A DNA stretch of 7,375 bases from an uncultured Rhodospirillaceae bacterium. GTDB lineage: Bacteria; Pseudomonadota; Alphaproteobacteria; RF32; CAG-239. Positions within the stretch are counted from its first letter, which is position 1. Each line of letters starts with the position of its first letter. Under the pieces are notes generated by a model. It had not been told where the DNA came from. It did no database searches and saw only the letters and a program-made list of their open reading frames with translations. Positions 1 through 6,796 of this stretch are shown piece by piece. The translations under genes were made by a program, and so were the position numbers. Location of the stretch: contig OMQZ01000182.1 in assembly GCA_900313355.1 (NCBI GenBank), positions 1 through 7,375 of the forward strand. The letters are read 5' to 3'.

Positions 1-161
1 CGAAAATTTTGCTTCATAATTTGTATCCTACATCGTTTTAGAATCAATTTACGGTATACTATATAAAATTTTTTTATAAAAATCATCTGTTTTTTTTATT
101 TTACGCAATATTTATGAAAATAATGCGAACATGTAAAGGAAGGGTTTTTGTCCGATTTTTC
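1..161. other. AT-rich intergenic stretch, no gene seen
   Basis: This stretch is very AT-rich, with T runs around 70-75 and 91-98, and it has no credible open reading frame with a ribosome binding site. It has a few -10-like words, such as TATACT at 55-60, but I could not pair any with a convincing -35 box on either strand. It may be the far upstream region of the promoter at 162-190, or the intergenic end of a gene outside the window. Confidence 0.5.
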
Positions 162-190
162 TTGACTTTTCAATAAAAATAAGGTAGAAT
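162..190 (+). promoter_or_regulatory. Sigma70-type promoter for the exported-protein operon
   Basis: The -35 box TTGACT (162-167) and -10 box TAGAAT (185-190) are separated by exactly 17 nt, the optimal spacing for housekeeping sigma70 promoters. Each box differs from consensus at one position. Transcription would be expected to start near A197, leaving a leader of about 110 nt before the first start codon at 309. It would drive the two exported proteins ending at the terminator at 1364-1401. The boxes are seen directly; activity is inferred. Confidence 0.7.
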
Positions 191-196
191 TTTGTT

Positions 197-308
197 ATCA
201 AGAATCGCAAAAAAAAAGTTGATTATTTCTTACGATTCTAAAGGGGTAACCGCACTAACCCACACGATAATGTGAAGCTTAGGGGTTTGGGCAAAAAAGG
301 AGGAAAAA
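197..308 (+). promoter_or_regulatory. Long 5' leader with candidate RNA structure
   Basis: This is the untranslated leader predicted from the promoter at 162-190. An inverted repeat AGAATCG (201-207) / CGATTCT (233-239) can form a 7-bp stem, with a run of nine A residues (209-217) in its loop. Downstream, AACCC (257-261) can pair with GGGTT (283-287), enclosing a small ACA/TGT stem (262-264 with 271-273). ACCC at 258-261 can instead pair with GGGT at 244-247, so the two folds exclude each other. The leader ends in a strong Shine-Dalgarno AGGAGG (298-303), 5 nt before the start codon. I do not recognise any known riboswitch class; a regulatory role is inference. Confidence 0.35.
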
Positions 309-962
309 ATGAACAGAAAAATTTTATCAATCACTTTTTTAAGTCTGTTTGTTTTTGTTGCAAACAATGCTTTGGCTGAGCCTGTTAATACCTATGACAG
401 CAAGGGACGTGTGACGAAAACGGTTTATGATGACGGAAGTTATGACACGTATTACTACTACAACAGCGGGGGCGCAAATAAACACACTTATAACGCTAAC
501 GGACAGGAAACCGGTTTTTATAACTATGGCAGTACGGAAGATTTTGCAAATGACAGACCTAACGATAAAAGGTTGTGGACTTATGACGCAAACGGATATC
601 AAACTTCTGCAACATATTATTGGTCAACGGAATCTATAGAAAACGATATTCCTGATTCGAGATATGAGACAACGTATGATGCACAAGGAAATCAGATTGC
701 GGGAGCAACTTATGAAAACGGAGTTTTAGAGAGCAAATATACCAATACATATAACGAGGAAAAACAAGTTTGGATTTCTGAAAGCTATAATACACCAGAA
801 TCAATAGAAAGCGGAAAACCTGATTATTACAATATTTATTCGGAAGAAAACAATATATCTCTCGAATATGATAAAGATGGTAATTTGTCAGGCGCCGGCG
901 GAGATGTTTTTGAATATGACGATGAAGGCAATCTTATAGCTTATGGTTGGAATATGTGCTAA
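309..962 (+). CDS. Exported YD-like repeat protein, function unknown
   Basis: This 217-residue protein has a Sec signal peptide: MNRK, a hydrophobic core at 5-19, and likely cleavage after ALA at 23. The mature part is rich in Tyr, Asp, Asn and Gly, with repeated short hairpin-like units of the form YD-x-x-G-N/Y/R, reminiscent of YD (RHS-type) repeats. Longer units beginning at T60, T91 and T122 follow each other with an exact 31-residue period, and a further unit starts at T147. Three units share an S/T-x-E-(D/S)-(F/I) core followed by a Pro-Asp or Pro-Asn. The only cysteine is the final residue, C217. The start is supported by AGGAGG 5 nt upstream. It is first in a two-gene unit. It is far too small for an RHS/YD toxin or teneurin-like shell, so a secreted or periplasmic repeat protein is the safest description. 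The gene is seen clearly; its function is not known to me. Confidence 0.85.
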   Translation: MNRKILSITFLSLFVFVANNALAEPVNTYDSKGRVTKTVYDDGSYDTYYYYNSGGANKHTYNANGQETGFYNYGSTEDFANDRPNDKRLWTYDANGYQTSATYYWSTESIENDIPDSRYETTYDAQGNQIAGATYENGVLESKYTNTYNEEKQVWISESYNTPESIESGKPDYYNIYSEENNISLEYDKDGNLSGAGGDVFEYDDEGNLIAYGWNMC

Positions 963-966
963 GGAG
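961..966 (+). promoter_or_regulatory. Ribosome binding site fixing the start of the second exported protein
   Basis: AAGGAG overlaps the last two bases of the preceding stop codon and lies 7 nt before the ATG at 974. It decides that start over the in-frame ATG at 947. The 947 start would lie inside the upstream gene, lacks a Shine-Dalgarno and would put three arginines and a lysine ahead of a clean signal peptide. Confidence 0.8.
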
Positions 967-973
967 AAGAAAA

Positions 974-1345
974 ATGAAAAAGATACTTTTATTGGTCAGT
1001 TTTTTAGCTGTTTTAATGTTTCCGTTTATATCTTCAGCAGAGCAGCGTATTTTTTGCGGTCGGCATGATATCGTTTATAACGAAGATGGAACAGTCAGCG
1101 TTTGGCGTTATGATTCAGAGCAAGTTTATGATTCAATTGATGATATGTTTATGGATCTTTTGGGATATATTCCGCCAAAAACAATCAAAGAGAGCGGATA
1201 TGCTGACTTGACTTCGTGGAACAAGGGATCTTCAAACAACAATAATACATCAACAAAAACGCGCGGGCGATTAATATATACGGTTCAAGAGGCAACGGAA
1301 ATTACTAAAGATACGGGAAATACGTTTCGGCTTCGCTACAAATAA
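974..1345 (+). CDS. Small exported protein of unknown function
   Basis: This protein has 123 residues from the ATG preceded by AAGGAG. It begins with a typical signal peptide, MKKILLLVSF followed by a hydrophobic run, probably cleaved after SSA at 22. The mature protein of about 100 residues contains one cysteine (C28), a YNEDGTV hairpin-like segment (35-41), an acidic middle (48-61), and a Ser/Asn-rich linker (86-94, including four consecutive Asn). A basic C-terminal segment starting RGRLIYTVQEA and ending in RLRYK follows. The linker-plus-tail layout suggests a separate C-terminal module. It begins 11 nt after the repeat protein and is followed by a terminator, so the two are almost certainly co-transcribed. 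I do not recognise the family, and periplasmic or surface location is inferred from the signal peptide. Confidence 0.8.
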   Translation: MKKILLLVSFLAVLMFPFISSAEQRIFCGRHDIVYNEDGTVSVWRYDSEQVYDSIDDMFMDLLGYIPPKTIKESGYADLTSWNKGSSNNNNTSTKTRGRLIYTVQEATEITKDTGNTFRLRYK

Positions 1346-1363
1346 TCATAAAGTTATTAAAAC

Positions 1364-1401
1364 AGCATCTCTTTTGGTAAAAAAAAGAGATGCTTTGTTT
1401 T
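1364..1401 (+). terminator. Intrinsic (Rho-independent) terminator
   Basis: A perfect 12-bp inverted repeat, AGCATCTCTTTT (1364-1375) and AAAAGAGATGCT (1383-1394), encloses a 7-nt loop and is followed by the T-rich tract TTGTTTT (1395-1401). It starts 18 nt after the stop codon of the small exported protein and ends that operon. AAAAC (1359-1363) can pair further with GTTTT (1397-1401) across a 2-nt bulge. An A-rich flank upstream means it might also work in the opposite direction. Confidence 0.9.
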
Positions 1402-1485
1402 AGAAAGACGCTGATTTTTTAATAAAAAGTTTAACCTTTTAAATTAAAATTTCTTCAGGACTTTAATAGGAAGAAGAGGTTTTCG
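1402..1485 (+). other. AT-rich gap before the GGDEF gene, promoter unclear
   Basis: This gap must hold the promoter for the diguanylate cyclase gene unless transcription reads through the terminator. The best spacing match is TTGTTT (1395-1400, inside the terminator tract) with TTTAAT (1418-1423), 17 nt apart, but both boxes are weak and could be chance in AT-rich DNA. A Shine-Dalgarno GAGG sits at 1476-1479, 6 nt before the ATG. Confidence 0.35.
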
Positions 1486-3147
1486 ATGCTGTTCTTTACG
1501 TTTTTCAGGGGGATTTTCGAGCTTTTGTTCGGACTTTCCGCATTTGCATTTTTGGGTTTTGCGACGTGGTATGCCTCTTCATCATTAAAATATGGTAAAG
1601 GACTGAGGGATCTTTGGTTCGGGCTGTTTGTGTTCTTTTTGGCAGCATTTTTTTATCAAAGAAACTCGTTTTTTGTTTATTATGGTGTTTCGGCAGATAT
1701 TCTGGTGTTTTTAAGGCTGTTTTTAACCATCGGTGCGTCGGTTTTGTTTTTGATGGCGTCTTCGCATATTTTGCTCTCAAAGGAATTGCCCGCGCATATT
1801 TTGTTCGCATTTATCAGTGCCGGTCTTGTTTTAAGTCTTTATGCGGTTTTTGTGGCAAAGAATGTTGAAATGGAACAAAATATCAGCCTGATTGTGCCGA
1901 TGATCGGGTTGGCATATTTGTTTTTAGGTTTTGTTTCGCAACCTAATTTGAAGCATCATTTGGGGTTGGCAATTGCGGGGCTCGTGATGTTCGGATTTTT
2001 TGAGCAAATGGCATTTTTCACATTCTTGGGACTTCCGTTTTCATATGTTTTCACACTTTCGCTTTTGTTTATTTTAGCTGCTTCATACTTTTTGATGGAA
2101 GCGGAGTTTTGCGCTTTTGAGAAAAAAGAAATTAAGCAGAATTTGGAAGATTTTTCCGATAACGTAATGAATATTTTGAAAGCTTCACCTTTTCCGATTT
2201 TGATTTCAAAATTAACTGACGACACTATCGTTTTTGCAAATAAAAATGCATTGAAACTTTTTGAACTCGATGTTTCGGAACTTTCAAGATATCATTTTAA
2301 GGATTTTTTTGTTGATGCGGACAACAGAAAATTGCTTTTGGAAAAACTGGAACATATTAAAGAAGTTCAAGATTTTGAGGTTTTGGTTAAGACGTCATTC
2401 GGCAATACGCCGTTTTGGCTTCTGGCTTCGGCAAACGTTGTTAATTATCGCGGAAGCATGGTTTTGTATTCGGCGTTTCAGGATATTACAAGCCGAAAAT
2501 TAAGGGAAAAGGCTTTGCAAAATCAGGCAGACAGAGATCCTTTGACATCAATTTATAACAGACGCTATTTTGAAGAAAGCGTTTCAAAGAAAATTGAAAA
2601 CGCGCATTTGAGGGACAAAAAGTTTGCTGTTTTGATGATTGATGCCGATCACTTTAAGAGAGTTAACGATAAGTACGGTCATAAGACAGGCGATAAGGTT
2701 TTGATGGAAATGGCACATGTTTTGGAGCGCTCATTAAGGCCTGATGATGTTGTGGCAAGATATGGCGGAGAAGAGTTTGTGGCCTTTTTAAATGATGTTG
2801 ATGAAGATGTCGCCGTAACGGTTGCCCACAGATTGAAAAATGCTGTTTCAAACGCTGTTGTTTATAGCGAATCGGGAGAGCCCGTTTCGTGGACGGTTAG
2901 TATCGGGGTTGCACCTTCGGGGATTTCAGATGAAGTTTCGCTTATGATTAAGATGGCTGATGATGCAATGTATATGGCAAAACAGCACGGACGGAACAGG
3001 GTCGAACTTTATATTGCAGAAAATTTTAAGGATTTTGAAAATTTATCCGATCGAAAAGATCAATATCATCCGGCTTTCGGCGAAGACGAAGATGAAGAGA
3101 TTTCGCTTCTTGACGGAATAGAAACAAGCCATATTATCGAGGAATAA
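1486..3147 (+). CDS. Membrane-bound PAS-GGDEF diguanylate cyclase
   Basis: This 553-residue enzyme is predicted to make cyclic di-GMP from two GTP at the inner membrane. About seven hydrophobic helices fill residues 10-205 and form an unrecognised membrane sensor. A PAS domain follows (about 222-335, ending in the typical FQDITSRK), then a GGDEF domain (about 345-510). The catalytic signature is intact: DPLT at 351-354, NRR at 358-360, metal-binding D386 within IDAD, and the active-site loop GGEEF at 427-431. The product-inhibition I-site RxxD is also present (R418, D421), exactly five residues before GGEEF, so feedback inhibition is expected. No EAL or HD-GYP domain follows; instead there is an acidic tail of about 40 residues (511-553). 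The methyltransferase gene starts 3 nt after its stop. The activity assignment is strong; the sensed signal is unknown. Confidence 0.93.
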   Translation: MLFFTFFRGIFELLFGLSAFAFLGFATWYASSSLKYGKGLRDLWFGLFVFFLAAFFYQRNSFFVYYGVSADILVFLRLFLTIGASVLFLMASSHILLSKELPAHILFAFISAGLVLSLYAVFVAKNVEMEQNISLIVPMIGLAYLFLGFVSQPNLKHHLGLAIAGLVMFGFFEQMAFFTFLGLPFSYVFTLSLLFILAASYFLMEAEFCAFEKKEIKQNLEDFSDNVMNILKASPFPILISKLTDDTIVFANKNALKLFELDVSELSRYHFKDFFVDADNRKLLLEKLEHIKEVQDFEVLVKTSFGNTPFWLLASANVVNYRGSMVLYSAFQDITSRKLREKALQNQADRDPLTSIYNRRYFEESVSKKIENAHLRDKKFAVLMIDADHFKRVNDKYGHKTGDKVLMEMAHVLERSLRPDDVVARYGGEEFVAFLNDVDEDVAVTVAHRLKNAVSNAVVYSESGEPVSWTVSIGVAPSGISDEVSLMIKMADDAMYMAKQHGRNRVELYIAENFKDFENLSDRKDQYHPAFGEDEDEEISLLDGIETSHIIEE

Positions 3148-3150
3148 GAC

Positions 3151-4296
3151 ATGGGGTGTGAAGTTCATCCAAACTGCGGCGGGTGTGCATTTCGTGAGCT
3201 TGATTTAAGCGTTTATCAAAAGCAAAAAGAAGAAAATATTAAAAAATTGCTTGAAGAGAATTTAGGCGATTTGGAAGGAAAATGGTGTTTACCGAAGTTT
3301 TTGCCTGACGGTCTGAGGCGGCGGGCGAGTTTTGCGTTTGAGTTTCGAAATCAAAAAGTTATTTTGGGATTTAATGAAAACAAAAGCAAATATATCACAG
3401 ATCTTTCAAGCTGTTTTATGCTAAGCAAAAAATTAAATGATGCGCTTCCTGCTTTAAGGAATTTTTTGGCAGAGCTTTGTGCGATTAAAGTTTCGAAAAA
3501 ACAAAAAGGCAAAAAATTTTTAACGCTTCAGATTTTAAGCGGGGATTTGCTCGTTTTAGAGGCCGAAAACGGTGTGGATATTGTTTTAGAAACAGATGCT
3601 GATTTATTGCTTGAGCATCGCCAATTGGTTTTTGATTTTATGAATCAATATGACGATTTTATCAGATTTTCATGGCGCAAAAAGCACACACAAAGTGCTG
3701 AACCGATTGTTCAAAAGACAAATCCGTTCATACGAATCGGAAAAACGGACGTTTTTGTTGCACCGGGGGATTTTTTGCAACCTTCAAAAGAAGGGGAGAA
3801 GATACTTGTTGATTTGGTGATTGAATATGTCGGGCAGACAAGAGGAAAAATGGCTGATTTGTTTTGCGGCATCGGAACTTTTTCGTATGCACTGTGTGCA
3901 CTGGATCAAACAGAGGTTTTGGCTGTTGATGTGAGTAAATCTCTTTTAGAAGGGTTTGAAAAATCTGTTCACAAGCAAATGATTTCAAATGTGAAGATAA
4001 TGCAAAAAAACTTGTTTTTATATCCGCTGACGCCCGATGAGCTTAAAGGGCTAAACGTTATTGTTTTTGATCCGCCGAGAGCGGGAGCCAAAGAACAGGT
4101 TAAAGAAATTTGTTTAATCAATGAAAAAGACAGACCTCAAAAAATTGTGGCCGTTTCGTGCAATCCGCTGACTTTTGCAAGAGATGCAAAAATGCTTATA
4201 AACGGTGGATATAAAATTGAGCGTTTGACAATGGTTGATCAGTTCGTTTATTCTGAACACAGTGAAATAGTTTGCTTGTTTACAAACGAAAAATAA
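3151..4296 (+). CDS. Fe-S-type 23S rRNA/tRNA 5-methyluridine methyltransferase (TrmA/RlmC/RlmD family)
   Basis: This 381-residue SAM-dependent enzyme is predicted to methylate C5 of a uridine in RNA. The N-terminus carries the 4Fe-4S cysteines C3, C9 and C12 (C-x5-C-G-G-C), with C88 as the likely fourth ligand, as in RlmD. The C-terminal Rossmann domain has SAM motif I DLFCGIGTFS (236-245), acidic D260, FDPPRAGA (306-313), the catalytic cysteine C337 in SCNP, and the likely general base E372 in the HSE segment. There is no N-terminal TRAM domain, so the layout and length resemble E. coli RlmC (about 375 residues) more than RlmD (about 430), but the target base (23S U747, U1939 or other) cannot be decided from sequence alone. 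The start is fixed by the cysteine cluster and by GAGGAA at 3139-3144. It starts 3 nt after the cyclase gene, so translational coupling is likely. Confidence 0.92.
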   Translation: MGCEVHPNCGGCAFRELDLSVYQKQKEENIKKLLEENLGDLEGKWCLPKFLPDGLRRRASFAFEFRNQKVILGFNENKSKYITDLSSCFMLSKKLNDALPALRNFLAELCAIKVSKKQKGKKFLTLQILSGDLLVLEAENGVDIVLETDADLLLEHRQLVFDFMNQYDDFIRFSWRKKHTQSAEPIVQKTNPFIRIGKTDVFVAPGDFLQPSKEGEKILVDLVIEYVGQTRGKMADLFCGIGTFSYALCALDQTEVLAVDVSKSLLEGFEKSVHKQMISNVKIMQKNLFLYPLTPDELKGLNVIVFDPPRAGAKEQVKEICLINEKDRPQKIVAVSCNPLTFARDAKMLINGGYKIERLTMVDQFVYSEHSEIVCLFTNEK

Positions 4297-4307
4297 ACGG
4301 CTATAGT
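4279..4307 (+). promoter_or_regulatory. Candidate promoter for the lipoprotein-tkt pair
   Basis: TTTACA (4279-4284) and TATAGT (4302-4307) are separated by exactly 17 nt. The -35 box lies in the last codons of the methyltransferase gene. Transcription would start near A4314, leaving a leader of about 22 nt. Each box differs from consensus at one position. The same -10 word with the same spacing recurs before ssb. Confidence 0.5.
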
Positions 4308-4335
4308 AATTTTAACAACTGACGGAGGGAAAATT

Positions 4336-4827
4336 ATGAAAACAAAAATTTTGATGGCCTTAACGGCTTTTTTGGCGGCTTGTGCACAGGTTGATTATTA
4401 TGAGCCGGAAAGTTTGGATTCTTGTCCGAAAGTTCAGATCAACGAACAGGATCGCGCTATTGTTCAAAAGGCAGCCGGATATGATTTGTTTAAAATTGAG
4501 GTTGTCGGCTATGACGGACATTGTTATTATGATGAGCGTGTTTCAAAAGTTAAGGCCGTTGTTTCGCCGCGCTTTAAGATCACTCGTTTAGATGATACGA
4601 GCGTTGAAGATGTGCATTTTTCATATTACATCGAAACAGCTGAAGGACCAACGAGATTTTTAGGTAAAAAGACGTATTTTGCTGAGGTTAAACTCCCCAA
4701 AGGCGGCAAAGAGGCTTTTCATACGCCAAAACCCGGCGAACTTTCGATTCCGGCAGAGGGTGATGAAGTCGATATTTTAGTCGGACTTTATGCTATCAGA
4801 GCTGATTCTGACTATCTTGTTAAATAA
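4336..4827 (+). CDS. Small lipoprotein of unknown function
   Basis: This 163-residue protein has a lipoprotein signal peptide: MKTK, a short hydrophobic stretch, and the lipobox LAAC with C16 as the expected lipidated residue. The mature chain of about 148 residues contains two more cysteines, C30 in a CPKV segment and C63 in GHCYYDE. They could form a disulfide in the periplasm. The rest looks like a compact beta-rich domain (alternating hydrophobic residues around 73-84, 93-100 and 112-120) without repeats or further membrane segments. GGAGG at 4324-4328 supports the start, 7 nt away. It precedes tkt by 19 nt with no terminator between, so the two are probably co-transcribed, though this need not mean a shared function. 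I do not recognise a named family; membrane anchoring is inferred from the lipobox. Confidence 0.85.
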   Translation: MKTKILMALTAFLAACAQVDYYEPESLDSCPKVQINEQDRAIVQKAAGYDLFKIEVVGYDGHCYYDERVSKVKAVVSPRFKITRLDDTSVEDVHFSYYIETAEGPTRFLGKKTYFAEVKLPKGGKEAFHTPKPGELSIPAEGDEVDILVGLYAIRADSDYLVK

Positions 4828-4846
4828 GTAGCAAAGGGATAAATCA

Positions 4847-6796
4847 ATGAATAAAGATGTTTTGATGGCAAACGCCGTCAGGTTTTTGAGTGTCGATGCA
4901 ATCAATAAGGCAAATTCGGGACATCCGGGGATGCCGCTCGGAATGGCAGATGTTGCAACCGTTTTGTTTTCAAAGTTTTTAAGATTTAATCCTAAAGACG
5001 GAAAATGGTTTAACAGAGACAGATTTGTTTTGTCTGCGGGACACGGCTCAATGCTTTTGTATTCGCTTTTTTATTTGACCGGATATGATGATATTTGTCT
5101 TGATGATTTGAAAAATTTTAGGCAATTGGGTTCAAAAACCGCAGGGCATCCGGAATACGGAAATTTAAGCGGAATCGATATGACAACAGGTCCGCTCGGG
5201 CAGGGGATTTCTTCGGCTGTCGGTATGGCTATTGCCGAACGAATTGTAAATGCCAAATTTGGAGATAAGCTTTGTAATCACTTTACATATGCGATTGCAG
5301 GCGACGGATGTTTGATGGAAGGGATTTCGGAAGAGGCCTGCTCAATTGCCGGTTATTTAAGATTAAATAAGCTGATTGTTTTTTGGGACAATAATAATAT
5401 CACTATTGACGGAACCGTTGAGGACGCAAGTGTTACAAATCAGGCAAAACGTTTTGAAGCAATGGGCTGGAACGTTATTGATATTAACGGACATGATTTT
5501 GGGCAAATTGAAAAGGCTGTTTTAAGTGCTCAAAAGTCTGATAAACCGACACTTATTGCATGCAAAACGACAATCGGTTATGGTGCGCCGAACAAGTGCG
5601 GGACGTCAAAATGTCACGGATCGCCGTTGGGTGATGAAGAAACAGCTTTAATGCGTCAAAATTTAGGTTGGGAATATGAGCCGTTTGAGGTTCCGAATGA
5701 GGCATTAAACGCTTGGAGAGAAGCAGGAAAACGTTCACAAAAAGAATATGAAACGTGGAAAAAAGAGGCTGCTTTGAGAGGCAAAGAGTTTGAAGATTAT
5801 ATTCAAGATGTTTTGCCTCAAAACTGGAATGAGGATTTGAAAAAACTCGAAGAAAAAGCCATCAACGAAAAAACAAAAGTTGCCACACGTAAAGCCTCAC
5901 AGATGTGTTTGGAAGAAATTGTTAAAAATATTCCGCAAATTGTGGGCGGATCTGCTGATTTAGCGGCTTCGAATCTGACTTTTGCAAGCTATATGAAAAC
6001 CATTAAGGCGGGCGATTTTAACGCTAACAACATTAAGTATGGAATCAGAGAGCACGCCATGGGGGCGATTATGAACGGAATGGCGCTTCACGGCGGAGTT
6101 ATTCCTTATGGCGGAACGTTTTTCGTGTTTTCGGATTATATGCGCCCTTCAATGAGGCTTGCTGCGCTGATGGGGATTCGCGTTGTTTATGTTTTAACGC
6201 ACGATTCGATCGGCGTCGGGGAAGACGGTCCGACACATCAGCCTGTCGAACATTTGGCATCATATCGAGCCATGCCGAATATTTTAACGTTCAGACCGTG
6301 CGATGTTGTTGAGACTGCCGAGGCTTGGGAAATCGCGCTTAAATCGGAACACACGCCTTCTGTTTTAGCTCTTTCAAGGCAAGGTTTGCCGATGATAAGA
6401 ACATCATGCAAAGAAAATTTGAGTCAAAAAGGCGGATATGTGATTTCTGAGGCAAAATCGAAGCGCGATGTAACGATTGTGGCGACCGGTTCGGAGGTGA
6501 TGCTTGCAATTGAAGCGCAAAAACAGCTTGAGGAAAAAGGCATTCACACGGCTGTTGTTTCGATGCCTTGTATGGAACTTTTTGATAAGCAGGACAAGGC
6601 TTATAAAGATGCTGTTTTGGGGCAGGCTGTAAGAATCGGTGTTGAGGCCGGAACTTCTTTCGGTTGGGACAGATATGTTGATGAGTTTGTGGGAACAGAC
6701 AGGTTCGGCGCATCGGGTAAAGCAGATGAGGTTTATGCGTTTTTGGGGATAACCGTTAAAGAAATATTAAAAAAGGTTGAAAAATTAGTTGCTTAA
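4847..6796 (+). CDS. tkt: Transketolase
   Basis: This 649-residue thiamine diphosphate enzyme of the non-oxidative pentose phosphate pathway moves two-carbon ketol units between sugar phosphates in the cytoplasm. It is full length (family about 660). The N-terminal PP domain has H26 (SGHPG), H66 (AGHGS), H101 (HPEYG), the thiamine diphosphate motif from GDG (152-154) to NN (182-183), and H258 in CHGSPLGDEE. The Pyr domain carries the cofactor-activating glutamate E402 in REHAMG, and H464 in DGPTHQPVE. The C-terminal domain (about 525-649) is complete. H26 and H66 have the same numbering as in E. coli TktA, which supports the start chosen. It is a single fused chain, not the split two-subunit form. 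AAAGGG at 4833-4838 is the likely ribosome binding site. It sits downstream of the lipoprotein gene and upstream of ssb. Confidence 0.97.
   Translation: MNKDVLMANAVRFLSVDAINKANSGHPGMPLGMADVATVLFSKFLRFNPKDGKWFNRDRFVLSAGHGSMLLYSLFYLTGYDDICLDDLKNFRQLGSKTAGHPEYGNLSGIDMTTGPLGQGISSAVGMAIAERIVNAKFGDKLCNHFTYAIAGDGCLMEGISEEACSIAGYLRLNKLIVFWDNNNITIDGTVEDASVTNQAKRFEAMGWNVIDINGHDFGQIEKAVLSAQKSDKPTLIACKTTIGYGAPNKCGTSKCHGSPLGDEETALMRQNLGWEYEPFEVPNEALNAWREAGKRSQKEYETWKKEAALRGKEFEDYIQDVLPQNWNEDLKKLEEKAINEKTKVATRKASQMCLEEIVKNIPQIVGGSADLAASNLTFASYMKTIKAGDFNANNIKYGIREHAMGAIMNGMALHGGVIPYGGTFFVFSDYMRPSMRLAALMGIRVVYVLTHDSIGVGEDGPTHQPVEHLASYRAMPNILTFRPCDVVETAEAWEIALKSEHTPSVLALSRQGLPMIRTSCKENLSQKGGYVISEAKSKRDVTIVATGSEVMLAIEAQKQLEEKGIHTAVVSMPCMELFDKQDKAYKDAVLGQAVRIGVEAGTSFGWDRYVDEFVGTDRFGASGKADEVYAFLGITVKEILKKVEKLVA

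Noticed and set aside
66..98. Possible terminator in the A/T runs near the left edge
   Set aside because: The A and T runs can pair but have no G/C-rich stem, so it is indistinguishable from background AT-rich DNA.
197..308. Cyclic di-GMP (GEMM-type) riboswitch, tempting because a diguanylate cyclase lies downstream
   Set aside because: The conserved GEMM core and its tetraloop-receptor elements cannot be found, and the cyclase is behind a separate terminator.
309..962. RHS/YD polymorphic toxin
   Set aside because: The protein has only 217 residues, no RHS core motif or protease site and no toxin domain, and there is no immunity-like neighbour.
947..973. Upstream in-frame ATG that would add nine residues to the small exported protein
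   Set aside because: It overlaps the preceding gene, lacks a Shine-Dalgarno and spoils a clean signal peptide; the ATG at 974 has AAGGAG 7 nt upstream.
1505..1810. A 101-codon minus-strand open frame opposite the cyclase membrane region
   Set aside because: Its basic, Lys/Thr-rich translation is what antisense of Phe/Leu-rich membrane codons gives, and the sense gene is clearly real.
4297..4335. Terminator between the methyltransferase and lipoprotein genes
   Set aside because: No stem followed by a T tract is present; the gap is better explained by the -10 box of a promoter and a ribosome binding site.
6339..6713. A 124-codon open frame on the minus strand inside tkt
   Set aside because: It is antisense to a highly conserved enzyme and its translation is rich in Pro, His, Gln and Cys with no recognisable domain; it looks like a codon-bias shadow.
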